64,000 bases of DNA from Actinospineispora acaciae DSM 45401. Lineage in GTDB: Bacteria; Actinomycetota; Actinomycetes; Mycobacteriales; Pseudonocardiaceae. The stretch lies in assembly GCF_000620785.1 (NCBI RefSeq), contig NZ_JIAI01000006.1:372001-436000 (forward strand), written 5' to 3'. Shown here piece by piece: positions 57,890-64,000 of the stretch; positions within the stretch are counted from its first letter, which is position 1, and every line of letters begins with the position of its first letter. The position numbers were made by a program, and so were the translations under genes. Below the pieces are notes generated by a model. That model was not told the DNA's origin. It was given only the letters and a program-made list of their open reading frames with translations, and made no database searches.

Positions 57890-59529
57890 CCGCCGCTCGA
57901 GAACCCGACAACTCGCCCGAGCCGACCCGGCCCCCCTCGGTGGCGCGGCCGCTGCGCGCGGTGCCCACCACACCCGACCCACCCGGCGAGGATGACCTCT
58001 TGGACGAGCCCGACCACGATCCGGCGCTGGCCGGGTGGGAACCACCGGTGCCGCTCTCACCGGTCCGTGAGCTACCCCGGTTCCCGCTCGACGCGCTGCC
58101 CGGCTGGGTGTCCGAGCAGGTACGCGCGGTCGCCCAGACCTTCCAAACCCCACCCGACCTGCCCGGATGCATCGCGCTGGCCGCGTTGTCGGCGGCGGCA
58201 GCCGGGCGGGCGATCGTACGGGTCCGCGCCGGCTGGGACGAACCGATCAACATCTACACCGTCGTGGTCATGCCGCCCTCCTCCCGCAAATCACCCCCCT
58301 TCCGCGCCATGACCGCGCCGCTGCGTGACGCCGAGCGGGAACTGGTCGAGGCCAGTCGCGCCGAACGCGAACACGCCCGTATCACCCGCGCCACCGCCGA
58401 GAAGGCCATGGAGAAAGCCGAACGCGAAGCCGCCGGCGCCACCAGCGACCAACCCGGCGCGCTCGCCGCCGCCGTCGACGCCGCCCTGCAAGCCGCGTCC
58501 GTGGAGATCCCGCCCGAGCCCCGGCTCCTGGCCGACGACCTCACCCCGGAATCCGCCGCGACCCTCCTCGCCGCGCACGGCGGCCGCCTGGCCGTGCTCT
58601 CCGCCGAGGGTGGGCTGTTCGCCACCCTGGCCGGCCGCTACTCCGGCACCCCCAACCTCGACGTGTTCCTCAAGGGCTACTCCGGGGACACCCACCGCGT
58701 GGACCGCCTTGGCCGGCCACCCGAGTACATCGACCGACCCGCCATCACCCTCGGCCTGACCGTCCAGCCCGCCATCGTCGACGAACTCCGCAAAACCAAA
58801 CTCCTACGCGGCGCCGGACTGCTCGCCCGCATCCTCTACTCTCTACCCCCCAACACCGTCGGCCACCGCCTGTCCCGACCGCCCGCCGCCGACCCCGCGA
58901 CCGCCGAGGACTACGCCAACCAGCTACGCGGCATCGCCCTCGGCCTCGCCGGCTGGACCGACCCCGCGGTTCTGCAGCTCACCCCCGCCGCCGACGACGC
59001 CATGGCCACCTACCAGGACGCCATCGAACCCAAGCTCGACCCCGCCGGCGGCGAATGGGCATCCATCGGCGACTGGGCCGGCAAACTCGCCGGCCAAACC
59101 GCCCGCCTCGCCGGCCTGCTCCACATCGCCGAACACCCCACCGAACCCTGGAAACACCAGCTCACCGACACCACCATCACCGCCGCCCAACGCTTCGGCG
59201 ACTACTTCACCGCCCACGCCCTCACCGTGTTCGACCAGCTCGGCACCGACCCACGCATCGACGACGCCCGCCACCTGCTCGCCTGGATCGAGCGCACCCG
59301 CCCCGCTCGGTTCACCCGCCGTGAGATCTACCGCCAGAACCGAGGCGGCCGGTTCAGCACCGTCACCGACATCGACCCCGCGCTCGCCGTCCTCGAAGAC
59401 CACGGCCACATCCGACTGCAGCCCCCGGAACGCGGCGGGCGAGGTCGCACGCCCTCGCCGGTCTACCTGGTCCACCCAACCCATCAGGAAGGAGAGGGCG
59501 CTGGACGTGGACAGAATGGCCACAATTGA
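57886..59529 (+). CDS. DUF3987 replication-associated protein
   Basis: A 547-residue protein of the DUF3987 type, which usually pairs with PrimPol in AICEs and plasmids. Visible family parts are LPGCIALAALSAAAAGRAIV, VVMPPSSRKSPPF (a degenerate P-loop position without the Walker A Lys-Ser/Thr in the usual context), DNA-helicase-like LAVLSAEGGLFATLAGRY, and a C-terminal winged helix (RFTRREIYRQNRGGRF). Its 3' end carries the left arm of a long inverted repeat. It probably works as the helicase-like partner in replication. Confidence 0.85.
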   Translation: MTAAREPDNSPEPTRPPSVARPLRAVPTTPDPPGEDDLLDEPDHDPALAGWEPPVPLSPVRELPRFPLDALPGWVSEQVRAVAQTFQTPPDLPGCIALAALSAAAAGRAIVRVRAGWDEPINIYTVVVMPPSSRKSPPFRAMTAPLRDAERELVEASRAEREHARITRATAEKAMEKAEREAAGATSDQPGALAAAVDAALQAASVEIPPEPRLLADDLTPESAATLLAAHGGRLAVLSAEGGLFATLAGRYSGTPNLDVFLKGYSGDTHRVDRLGRPPEYIDRPAITLGLTVQPAIVDELRKTKLLRGAGLLARILYSLPPNTVGHRLSRPPAADPATAEDYANQLRGIALGLAGWTDPAVLQLTPAADDAMATYQDAIEPKLDPAGGEWASIGDWAGKLAGQTARLAGLLHIAEHPTEPWKHQLTDTTITAAQRFGDYFTAHALTVFDQLGTDPRIDDARHLLAWIERTRPARFTRREIYRQNRGGRFSTVTDIDPALAVLEDHGHIRLQPPERGGRGRTPSPVYLVHPTHQEGEGAGRGQNGHN

Positions 59530-59782
59530 CAGAAGCCACCTGGCCTCCCGTCTGCGCAGGTCACAGCCCCTGCAACGTGATCAAGCGCCGACGGGACAGA
59601 TTTGGACAGAATGGACACAAATCGACCGCGTGGCGCCCACGTTCCGTAGTCGCACGCCCACGGTGTGTTTTGTGTCCATTTGTGTCCAGATCTGTCAAAC
59701 GAGACCAAGATCGACGAGCGGCGCCCTGACCTCGATAAACAGCCGATCGGCAGGGCTTCTGTCAATTGTGTCCATTCTGTCC
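59509..59782. repeat. Inverted repeat and GGACA-type iteron cluster, candidate origin
   Basis: A 29-bp inverted repeat (59509-59537 and 59754-59782, 28 of 29 paired) encloses an inner set of TGGACAnAA-type units: GGACAGATT, TGGACAGAAT and TGGACACAAAT on plus and two TTTGTGTCCA-like units on minus near 59671-59690. The centre is locally AT-rich. This occupies most of the 397-bp gap between DUF3987 and xis. It fits a replication origin or a Xis/Rep control site. Confidence 0.7.
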
Positions 59783-59926
59783 ATCCACCCGGTACCCCTC
59801 ACCCCAGCCAGCTCACCCGCCTCAGCCCTTACGACCAACGTCTGTGTCCGCCATCACCGCCTCGCGTCCCACTCGACGCGCCCAGCGTGCCCCGACCCCA
59901 CCTACTCACCCGGAGAGGACTCAGCC

Positions 59927-60292
59927 ATGGCGAGTCAAGCTCGCGCACGCAAGACCGGAAATGACCCAAACGCAAAGAACGTCCTCTATCGACCCATGGA
60001 AGTCGCCAAGATGCTCCGGTGCTCGGCGTGGTGGATCAAAGAGCAAGCGCGCAAACGCAGGATCCCATTTAGCTGGATCGGAGGCAGCTACCGGTTCACG
60101 GATGAGCACGTTGCAGAGATAGTCCGACTCTTTGAGTCGAGGCCGGAACGCTCCGTGCCGGCTTCTCCGCAAACGGTGCACAACGGAAAGGTCACGCGCC
60201 GTTCTATGGGCGAGGTGAAGGTCCGGCTGAGAGCACGGACGCCCAGGAGGGCAGCGAGAGCGACACGGCAGGAATCAGCCGAAGCTGCCTGA
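59927..60292 (+). CDS. xis: Excisionase-like HTH protein
   Basis: A 121-residue protein with a MerR/excisionase-type HTH (VLYRPMEVAKMLRCSAWWIK, RKRRIPFSWIGGSYRFTDEHV) and a basic C terminus. The ATG has CGGAGAGGA upstream. It lies 25 bases before the integrase gene, as xis does in other AICEs. It would direct excision with the integrase. The longer open frame upstream crosses the iteron region and is not used. Confidence 0.88.
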   Translation: MASQARARKTGNDPNAKNVLYRPMEVAKMLRCSAWWIKEQARKRRIPFSWIGGSYRFTDEHVAEIVRLFESRPERSVPASPQTVHNGKVTRRSMGEVKVRLRARTPRRAARATRQESAEAA

Positions 60293-60317
60293 CCCACACC
60301 GAAGGAAGGACCCGAAG

Positions 60318-61820
60318 TTGGGATACGCGGAAAAGCGCGGGAACTACTGGCGAGCACGATACAAGATCGAGCGTGGCAGGTACGGGACGGTCGTCGACTC
60401 CGCAGGCGAGACAGTCCGCTTCCGAACGAGGCGAAAGGCGGAGAAGGCCGCGAACGACGCCGAGGCCAGAATCCGTGAAGGCAGATGGCGTGACACTAGC
60501 GGCAAGATCCTCTTCGGTGACTACGTCAGCCGCTGGTATGCGGCGCAAGACTTGGCTGCGTCGACCCTTCAGAACTACCGCAGGCATATCGAGGAGCACC
60601 TCCTGCCCACCTTCGAGTCGTACGCCGTGGACGAGATCACACGTACGGACATCGGTGAATGGGAAAAACGTGAACGTGCTCTCGGGTACGCGGAGTCGAG
60701 CATCAAGTCCTGGCGCGCGGTCATGCATCTCATTATGGCCGACGCGGTAGACGAAGAACTGAGAGACGCGAACCCCGCAGCTCGACGCCGGGGGAGAGGT
60801 AGGCGGTCAGATCGGTTGAACCATAGAGGCCCTGAGAAGGTCGTGACCACTGCACTCGGCATACTTCTGATTGCTGAACGGGCTGCTCTCCTATCAGGCC
60901 GAGATGACGAATTCGTGGCGATAGTCGTCAAGGCGTACACCGGTATGCGCTGGGGCGAACTTGTTGGCCTGGAGACCCAATACGCGCGACCGGCCAGTCT
61001 CCGGGTGGAATGGCAGCTCTACGAACTCGACACGGGCGAGCTGCTCAGGTGTCCACCAAAGGAAGGGTCGCGGCGCCTGATCGACCTCCCCACGTGGCTG
61101 GCCGGGATGCTGCTGGGCCACATCGCACGCACTCAACCGAAACCCTGTTCATGTCATGGGCTGCGGTACGCCTTCGGCGGTCACCGTCCGGCACCGGGTG
61201 CACACCAGCGGCCCGGCCCAAAGCTGGTCGACGTAGCTCGGCGAGCCGGCGTGTCGATTGGCACGGCCTCAGCGGTCCTGAACCGGCCCGAGACCGTGTC
61301 AGGGACCACACGATCGGCGGTCAACGTCGCGATCACCGAGCTGGGATACATGCGGGGCGGACCGGTCGCCGAGCTCGCCCCGCACTGGCGGAGATCCAGT
61401 TTCGCCACCTGGCTGTTCCAGCCAGCCGCCACAGGCTGGTATCCGAAGAAGGGGCCACGAGGGGGCCACCCGGTATCGATTCTCGCCGAGCCGTGGCCGG
61501 GTGTGCCAGTCCGGGGCCGAGGCGCGGCCGCGCGAGCGACTGCCTGCTGGCTGCCGATCGCGGCCGGGCTGACTCCGCACGGCCTACGCCACACCCACAA
61601 GACGCTGATGGACGGGCTCAACACGCCGCCGAAGCTCATGGACGAACGCATGGGTCATGAGGATGGCTCGGTGCAAGCCCGGTACTCGCACATCACGGCC
61701 GACATGCGCCGGCTGCTCATGGCAGGCCTGACCGACCTGTGGGAGGCCGGCCTAGAGCAGCGACGAGCGCTGAATCCCGGCTCGCCCGTGGCGGTTCTGG
61801 ACGCCTTGCTCAAGGGCTGA
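60318..61820 (+). CDS. int: Tyrosine recombinase (integrase) with an internal LacI-type HTH
   Basis: A 500-residue integrase starting at TTG 60318 (GGAAGGA upstream). The N-terminal core-binding domain lies at about 65-165. The catalytic residues are R211 (TGMRWGEL), H421-R424 (HGLRHTHK) and Y456 (ARYSHIT). Between the two catalytic halves, residues 302-347 form a LacI-type HTH (LVDVARRAGVSIGTASAVLN, then AITELGYMRGG). The gene ends 108 bases from attR. It should integrate the element into tRNA-Val. The HTH may add DNA specificity or self-regulation. Confidence 0.93.
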   Translation: MGYAEKRGNYWRARYKIERGRYGTVVDSAGETVRFRTRRKAEKAANDAEARIREGRWRDTSGKILFGDYVSRWYAAQDLAASTLQNYRRHIEEHLLPTFESYAVDEITRTDIGEWEKRERALGYAESSIKSWRAVMHLIMADAVDEELRDANPAARRRGRGRRSDRLNHRGPEKVVTTALGILLIAERAALLSGRDDEFVAIVVKAYTGMRWGELVGLETQYARPASLRVEWQLYELDTGELLRCPPKEGSRRLIDLPTWLAGMLLGHIARTQPKPCSCHGLRYAFGGHRPAPGAHQRPGPKLVDVARRAGVSIGTASAVLNRPETVSGTTRSAVNVAITELGYMRGGPVAELAPHWRRSSFATWLFQPAATGWYPKKGPRGGHPVSILAEPWPGVPVRGRGAAARATACWLPIAAGLTPHGLRHTHKTLMDGLNTPPKLMDERMGHEDGSVQARYSHITADMRRLLMAGLTDLWEAGLEQRRALNPGSPVAVLDALLKG

Positions 61821-61836
61821 CCGCGCCGCAGCACCT

Positions 61837-61868
61837 AAGATCGTCTCCCAGATTTCTCCCAAGAGGGG
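61837..61868 (+). promoter_or_regulatory. Arm-type repeat near attR
   Basis: Two TCTCCCA units 11 bases apart, closely matching the site at 41875-41906. It lies 60 bases inside attR. It is a likely arm-type recombinase site. Confidence 0.6.
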
Positions 61869-61880
61869 CCAGTAAACGAC

Positions 61881-61916
61881 TCAGGGCCGGCCCCCTCGAC
61901 GGGAGACCGGCCCTGA
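61881..61916. terminator. Hairpin between int and tRNA-Val
   Basis: TCAGGGCCGG and CCGGCCCTGA form a 10-bp perfect stem around a 16-base loop. It can end the integrase mRNA and the convergent tRNA transcript. Confidence 0.65.
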
Positions 61917-61928
61917 CCTGGCCCTATA

Positions 61929-61973
61929 TGGTGGGCGATACTGGGATTGAACCAGTGACCTCTTCCGTGTCAA
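61929..61973. repeat. attR, 45-bp direct repeat
   Basis: Identical to 41730-41774. It forms the 3' part of the intact tRNA-Val gene, so insertion restores the tRNA on this side. Confidence 0.95.
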
Positions 61974-62003
61974 GGAAGCGCTCTCCCACTGAGCTAATCG
62001 CCC
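61929..62003 (-). tRNA. tRNA-Val (GAC)
   Basis: A complete 75-nt cloverleaf including encoded CCA. The acceptor GGGCGAT pairs with ATCGCCC, the anticodon loop is TTGACAC (GAC), and the T loop is TTCAATC. It is the insertion site of the AICE and is kept intact by the attR copy. Confidence 0.97.
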
Positions 62004-62004
62004 G

Positions 62005-62076
62005 AGGCGGAGGCGGGAATCGAACCCGCGTACAGGGCTTTGCAGGCCCTTGCCTAAGCCACTCGGCCACTCCGCC
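62005..62076 (-). tRNA. tRNA-Cys (GCA)
   Basis: The cloverleaf has acceptor GGCGGAG/CTCCGCC, anticodon loop CTGCAAA (GCA) and T loop TTCGATT, with no encoded CCA. It lies one base upstream of tRNA-Val on the same strand. Confidence 0.96.
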
Positions 62077-62129
62077 GTAACCGTAGGGAGCCGAGATTGG
62101 TGGTCCGAGATGGACCCGAGCACCCTTCG

Positions 62130-62202
62130 AGCGGACGACGGGACTCGAACCCGCGACCCTCACCTTGGCAAGGTGATGCGCTACCAACTGCGCTACGTCC
62201 GC
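62130..62202 (-). tRNA. tRNA-Gly (GCC)
   Basis: The cloverleaf has acceptor GCGGACG/CGTCCGC, anticodon loop TTGCCAA (GCC) and T loop TTCGAGT. It is the first of the three-tRNA transcript. Confidence 0.96.
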
Positions 62203-62286
62203 ATGTTTCCCGCCCACTGAGTGGGGCGGGATGTTGTGGCTGAAGCCTATCCGACGCGGTGCGGAGGCTTCAAACCGGCCCCCCTG

Positions 62287-62718
62287 TTAGCTCGCCTCGC
62301 TGGACAGCAGGTCCTCCAACGCCAGGTCAAGATCGAGCCAGGCGTACTCGCTGCCCGGCGGGACCGCCTCGAAGGTGCGGTCCAGGAAATCGGCCAGATC
62401 CGGCGCGCTGGTGGAGAAGAGTGCGTGGCCGGAGGGGGAGCTGAGCTCGATCTCGACGGTGTCCGGGTCGCCGGCCGCCGGCCGGACCCTGACGTCGCCG
62501 GTACCGGCCTCGGTGAGGAGCCCGTCGGCGAACAGGTCGCGGGCGAAGACCCACTCGACGTCCGCCGCGTCCGTTCTCCCGGTTTGGAACACCGCATGTA
62601 CCGCGTATGGGTCACGGCTGTCATACCGCAGCTCGACCCGCACCGGCATCGCGTCGGCCTGCTGGGCCAGCAGATCGAACACGGCGAGAGAGCGGATGGT
62701 GACGTGCTCGTTGCGCAT
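62287..62718 (-). CDS. SsgB-like sporulation/cell-division regulator
   Basis: A 143-residue SALP-family protein: LELRYDSRDPYAVHAVF-type core (VELRYDSRDPYAVHAVFQTG), DVEWVFARDLFADGL, GTGDVRVRPA, IELSSPSGHALFSTSAPDLADFLDRTF. The acidic C terminus (LDLDLALEDLLSSEAS) is typical of SsgB. SsgB recruits FtsZ in streptomycete sporulation and is the SALP kept in most morphologically complex actinomycetes. ATG 62718 has GGAGAGG upstream. An AICE-borne relative is at 53707-54216. Confidence 0.92.
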   Translation of the reverse strand: MRNEHVTIRSLAVFDLLAQQADAMPVRVELRYDSRDPYAVHAVFQTGRTDAADVEWVFARDLFADGLLTEAGTGDVRVRPAAGDPDTVEIELSSPSGHALFSTSAPDLADFLDRTFEAVPPGSEYAWLDLDLALEDLLSSEAS

Positions 62719-62960
62719 CGTGCTGCCTCTCCGTGGGTTTGTCGCCCGTCCTTCAGGAGGGGCCAACGACCGGAACGCCGAGATGTCACGGTGCGAGCGA
62801 AGGAGACTGCCCTCTACCTAGGCAGACTTCACCCGGTTGGAGCAGCACGGACCCGATCTCTCACCGAGAACGGTGAGGTCAGCGGGCCGCGAGCGGGGTA
62901 TGGCTACTACCCTGGATGGGCACCGTGCCGTGCGCCAACGTCTGACGTGAGGAACCCCTG

Positions 62961-63629
62961 GTGGCCGATGTCGCCAACGTCTCTGCCTCGTCCGGCAAGC
63001 CAGGCCGGGGCATCGGAGACGGCGCGTCCGGCCGGTGGCACGAGGTGCCCGACGAGGGCCTGTTCCAGCGGCTCGCGGACGGTGAGGCGGACGCCGTCGG
63101 ACTGCTCTTCGACCGCTACTGCGGACTGGCCTACTCCTTCGCGCGGTCGGTCTGCGGCGACGACCGCTGCGCCGAGGACGCGGTGCGAGAGGCCTTCGTC
63201 ACACTCTGGCGGGACCCGCAGCGGTTCGACCCCGGCCGCGGCGACCTCGTCGGCTGGCTGCTGGTCGCCGTCCACCGCGAGGCACTGGACCTGCTGCGCC
63301 GGCGGGGGACCGCGCGACGGCGCGCGCTGTTCGCGGCCGGAGAGCGCGACGGCTGGCCGCTGCCGGCGTGCCCCGACGCGTCGGACGCCTCGGACGGCGG
63401 GAGCAGCGGCCGGCAGGTCTCCGACGCGCTGGCCCGGCTGCCCACCGAGCAGCGCCGAGCGCTGGTGCTGGCCTTCTACGGCGGTTTCACCCAGCCGGAG
63501 ATCGCCGTGCTCACCGGCGCGTCGACGCGGGCCATCGGCTCGCTGCTCTACGGCGCCATGAGGCGGCTGCGCCGGATGCTGCTCCCGCTGCGCTGGGCGG
63601 CGGCCGACTTCGTGGGGCACCCGCGATGA
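62961..63629 (+). CDS. ECF RNA polymerase sigma factor
   Basis: A 222-residue ECF sigma factor. Region 2 is LFDRYCGLAYSFARSVCGDD then AFVTLWRDPQRFDP; region 4 is LARLPTEQRRALVLAFYGGFTQPEIAVLTG and then a STRAIGSLLYGAMRRLRRML recognition helix. The linker is Gly/Ser/Asp-rich. GTG 62961 has GAGGA upstream. The stop overlaps the anti-sigma start by 4 bases, a typical regulator pair. Confidence 0.93.
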   Translation: MADVANVSASSGKPGRGIGDGASGRWHEVPDEGLFQRLADGEADAVGLLFDRYCGLAYSFARSVCGDDRCAEDAVREAFVTLWRDPQRFDPGRGDLVGWLLVAVHREALDLLRRRGTARRRALFAAGERDGWPLPACPDASDASDGGSSGRQVSDALARLPTEQRRALVLAFYGGFTQPEIAVLTGASTRAIGSLLYGAMRRLRRMLLPLRWAAADFVGHPR

Positions 63630-64000
63630 CCGGCAAGCCGGCGTGCCCGCGCGCCGAGGAGGCGGTCGGCTGGGCCATGCACGCGCTCGAGCCGGCCGAG
63701 GAGGAGGTGCTCGTCGCGCACCTGCCCTGCTGCGAGCCGTGCCGCGAGGCGGTCCGGCAGGCCGAGGAGCTGGTCCGCGTGCTGGCCTCGGTCGGCGACC
63801 GGGTGGAGCCCCGGGCCGAACTGCGCGAGGAGCTGCTGGCCTCGGTCGCCGCGACCGCGCAGACGCCCAGGGAACGCCGCCAGCGCCCGCCCGACCTCGA
63901 ATGGGAACCAGCCCCACCGCCGCCACCGCCGCCCCCGTCGCACGCCGGGTGGGACCCCGGTGCGCCGGAGCTGGACGCGCTCGCCGCGGGCCCCGCCGAG
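63626..64000 (+). CDS. Zinc-binding anti-sigma factor (3' end missing)
   Basis: The visible 125 residues begin with an anti-sigma (ZAS) domain: an early HALEPAEEEVLVAH with the HLPCCEPC motif (HX3CX2C), then a helical linker and a Pro-rich stretch. The ATG overlaps the sigma factor stop (ATGA), so the partners are co-translated. It runs past the right edge, so a membrane segment cannot be seen. Confidence 0.9.
   Translation, partial: MTGKPACPRAEEAVGWAMHALEPAEEEVLVAHLPCCEPCREAVRQAEELVRVLASVGDRVEPRAELREELLASVAATAQTPRERRQRPPDLEWEPAPPPPPPPPSHAGWDPGAPELDALAAGPAE

Larger units (their letters stand above)
41730..61973 (+). mobile_element. AICE integrated into tRNA-Val(GAC)
   Basis: A 20.2-kb actinomycete integrative and conjugative element bounded by 45-bp perfect direct repeats. 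The right copy is the 3' part of an intact tRNA-Val. It contains all AICE modules: integrase and excisionase at the right end, replication (PrimPol plus DUF3987, SSB, an iteron region), transfer (TraB FtsK/SpoIIIE translocase, DUF2637 protein), and control (GntR/KorSA-like, XRE, Nudix). It also has a cargo operon with WhiB, GGDEF, SsgA-like, M41-like and sliding-clamp-like genes. All essential genes look intact, so the element may be active. Confidence 0.95.

Noticed and set aside
59321..59926. N-terminal extension of the xis frame
   Set aside because: It crosses the iteron and inverted-repeat region and overlaps the DUF3987 gene; ATG 59927 has a good ribosome-binding site.
61200..61360. Separate LacI-family regulator gene inside int
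   Set aside because: The HTH is in frame with both integrase halves and has no effector domain, so it is reported as an internal domain.

Overview
The window is chromosomal DNA of a mycothiol-using, morphologically complex actinomycete, most likely of the Pseudonocardiaceae; the genus cannot be fixed from sequence alone. The support is very high GC with strong GC3 coding bias, frequent GTG starts, mycothione reductase, WhiB, SsgB-like proteins, a LigD-type polymerase, a DtxR/IdeR-type iron box, and a gene order that follows the dxr-rip1-ispG-GNAT-mapB and mtr-GNAT-Mg-chelatase-cobO-cobB-cysG blocks of Mycobacterium.

Layout. 1-3.2 kb: a cut-off peptide/nickel-type solute-binding lipoprotein, a long perfect hairpin, a decayed XRE regulator, a small Cys-rich peptide gene, a LigD-Pol gene and a DUF2631 protein. 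3.2-14.5 kb: MEP isoprenoid genes dxr and ispG with the site-2 protease rip1, interrupted by a divergent iron-box-controlled FecCD-type ABC uptake operon that carries two ThuA-like genes, then GNAT, methyltransferase, DUF3054 and methionine aminopeptidase. 15-27.5 kb: cobalamin and siroheme genes (cobQ, chelatase-like, cobO, cobB, a CobE-like ORF running into a LapA domain, cysG) around a Phd/VapC pair, mtr and an SGNH hydrolase. 27.5-39.1 kb: ordinary metabolic and regulatory genes (cupin, MFS exporters, GntR, an orphan-looking histidine kinase, an R2lox oxidase, a NarL-type regulator, acyl-CoA dehydrogenase, a beta-lactamase-fold hydrolase, a COG0701 permease). 39.1-41.7 kb: a degraded boundary zone with gene fragments, an L32 paralogue, a small secreted Gly-rich protein and the tail of an old integrase.

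41,730-61,973 is a complete actinomycete integrative and conjugative element (AICE) inserted in the 3' half of tRNA-Val(GAC). It is bounded by a 45-bp perfect direct repeat, with matching arm-type repeats just inside both ends. From left to right it holds a control region (HD, Nudix, XRE-DUF5919, GntR/KorSA-like), a transfer block (small proteins, DUF2637, TraB), a tightly overlapping cargo operon (a Pycsar-effector-like membrane protein, WhiB, a helical protein, a GGDEF protein, an SsgA-like protein, two M41-like HEIGH metallopeptidases and a sliding-clamp-like protein), a collapsed cytosine methyltransferase, a replication block (SSB, PrimPol, DUF3987, an iteron-rich inverted repeat), and xis plus an integrase with a LacI-type HTH inside it.

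61.9-64 kb: tRNA-Val, tRNA-Cys and tRNA-Gly, a chromosomal SsgB-like gene, and an ECF sigma factor with its zinc anti-sigma factor, which runs off the window. The most novel feature is the AICE cargo operon. It puts second-messenger (GGDEF), developmental (WhiB, SsgA-like) and possible abortive-defence (DUF5706-like) proteins into one translationally coupled unit on a mobile element.
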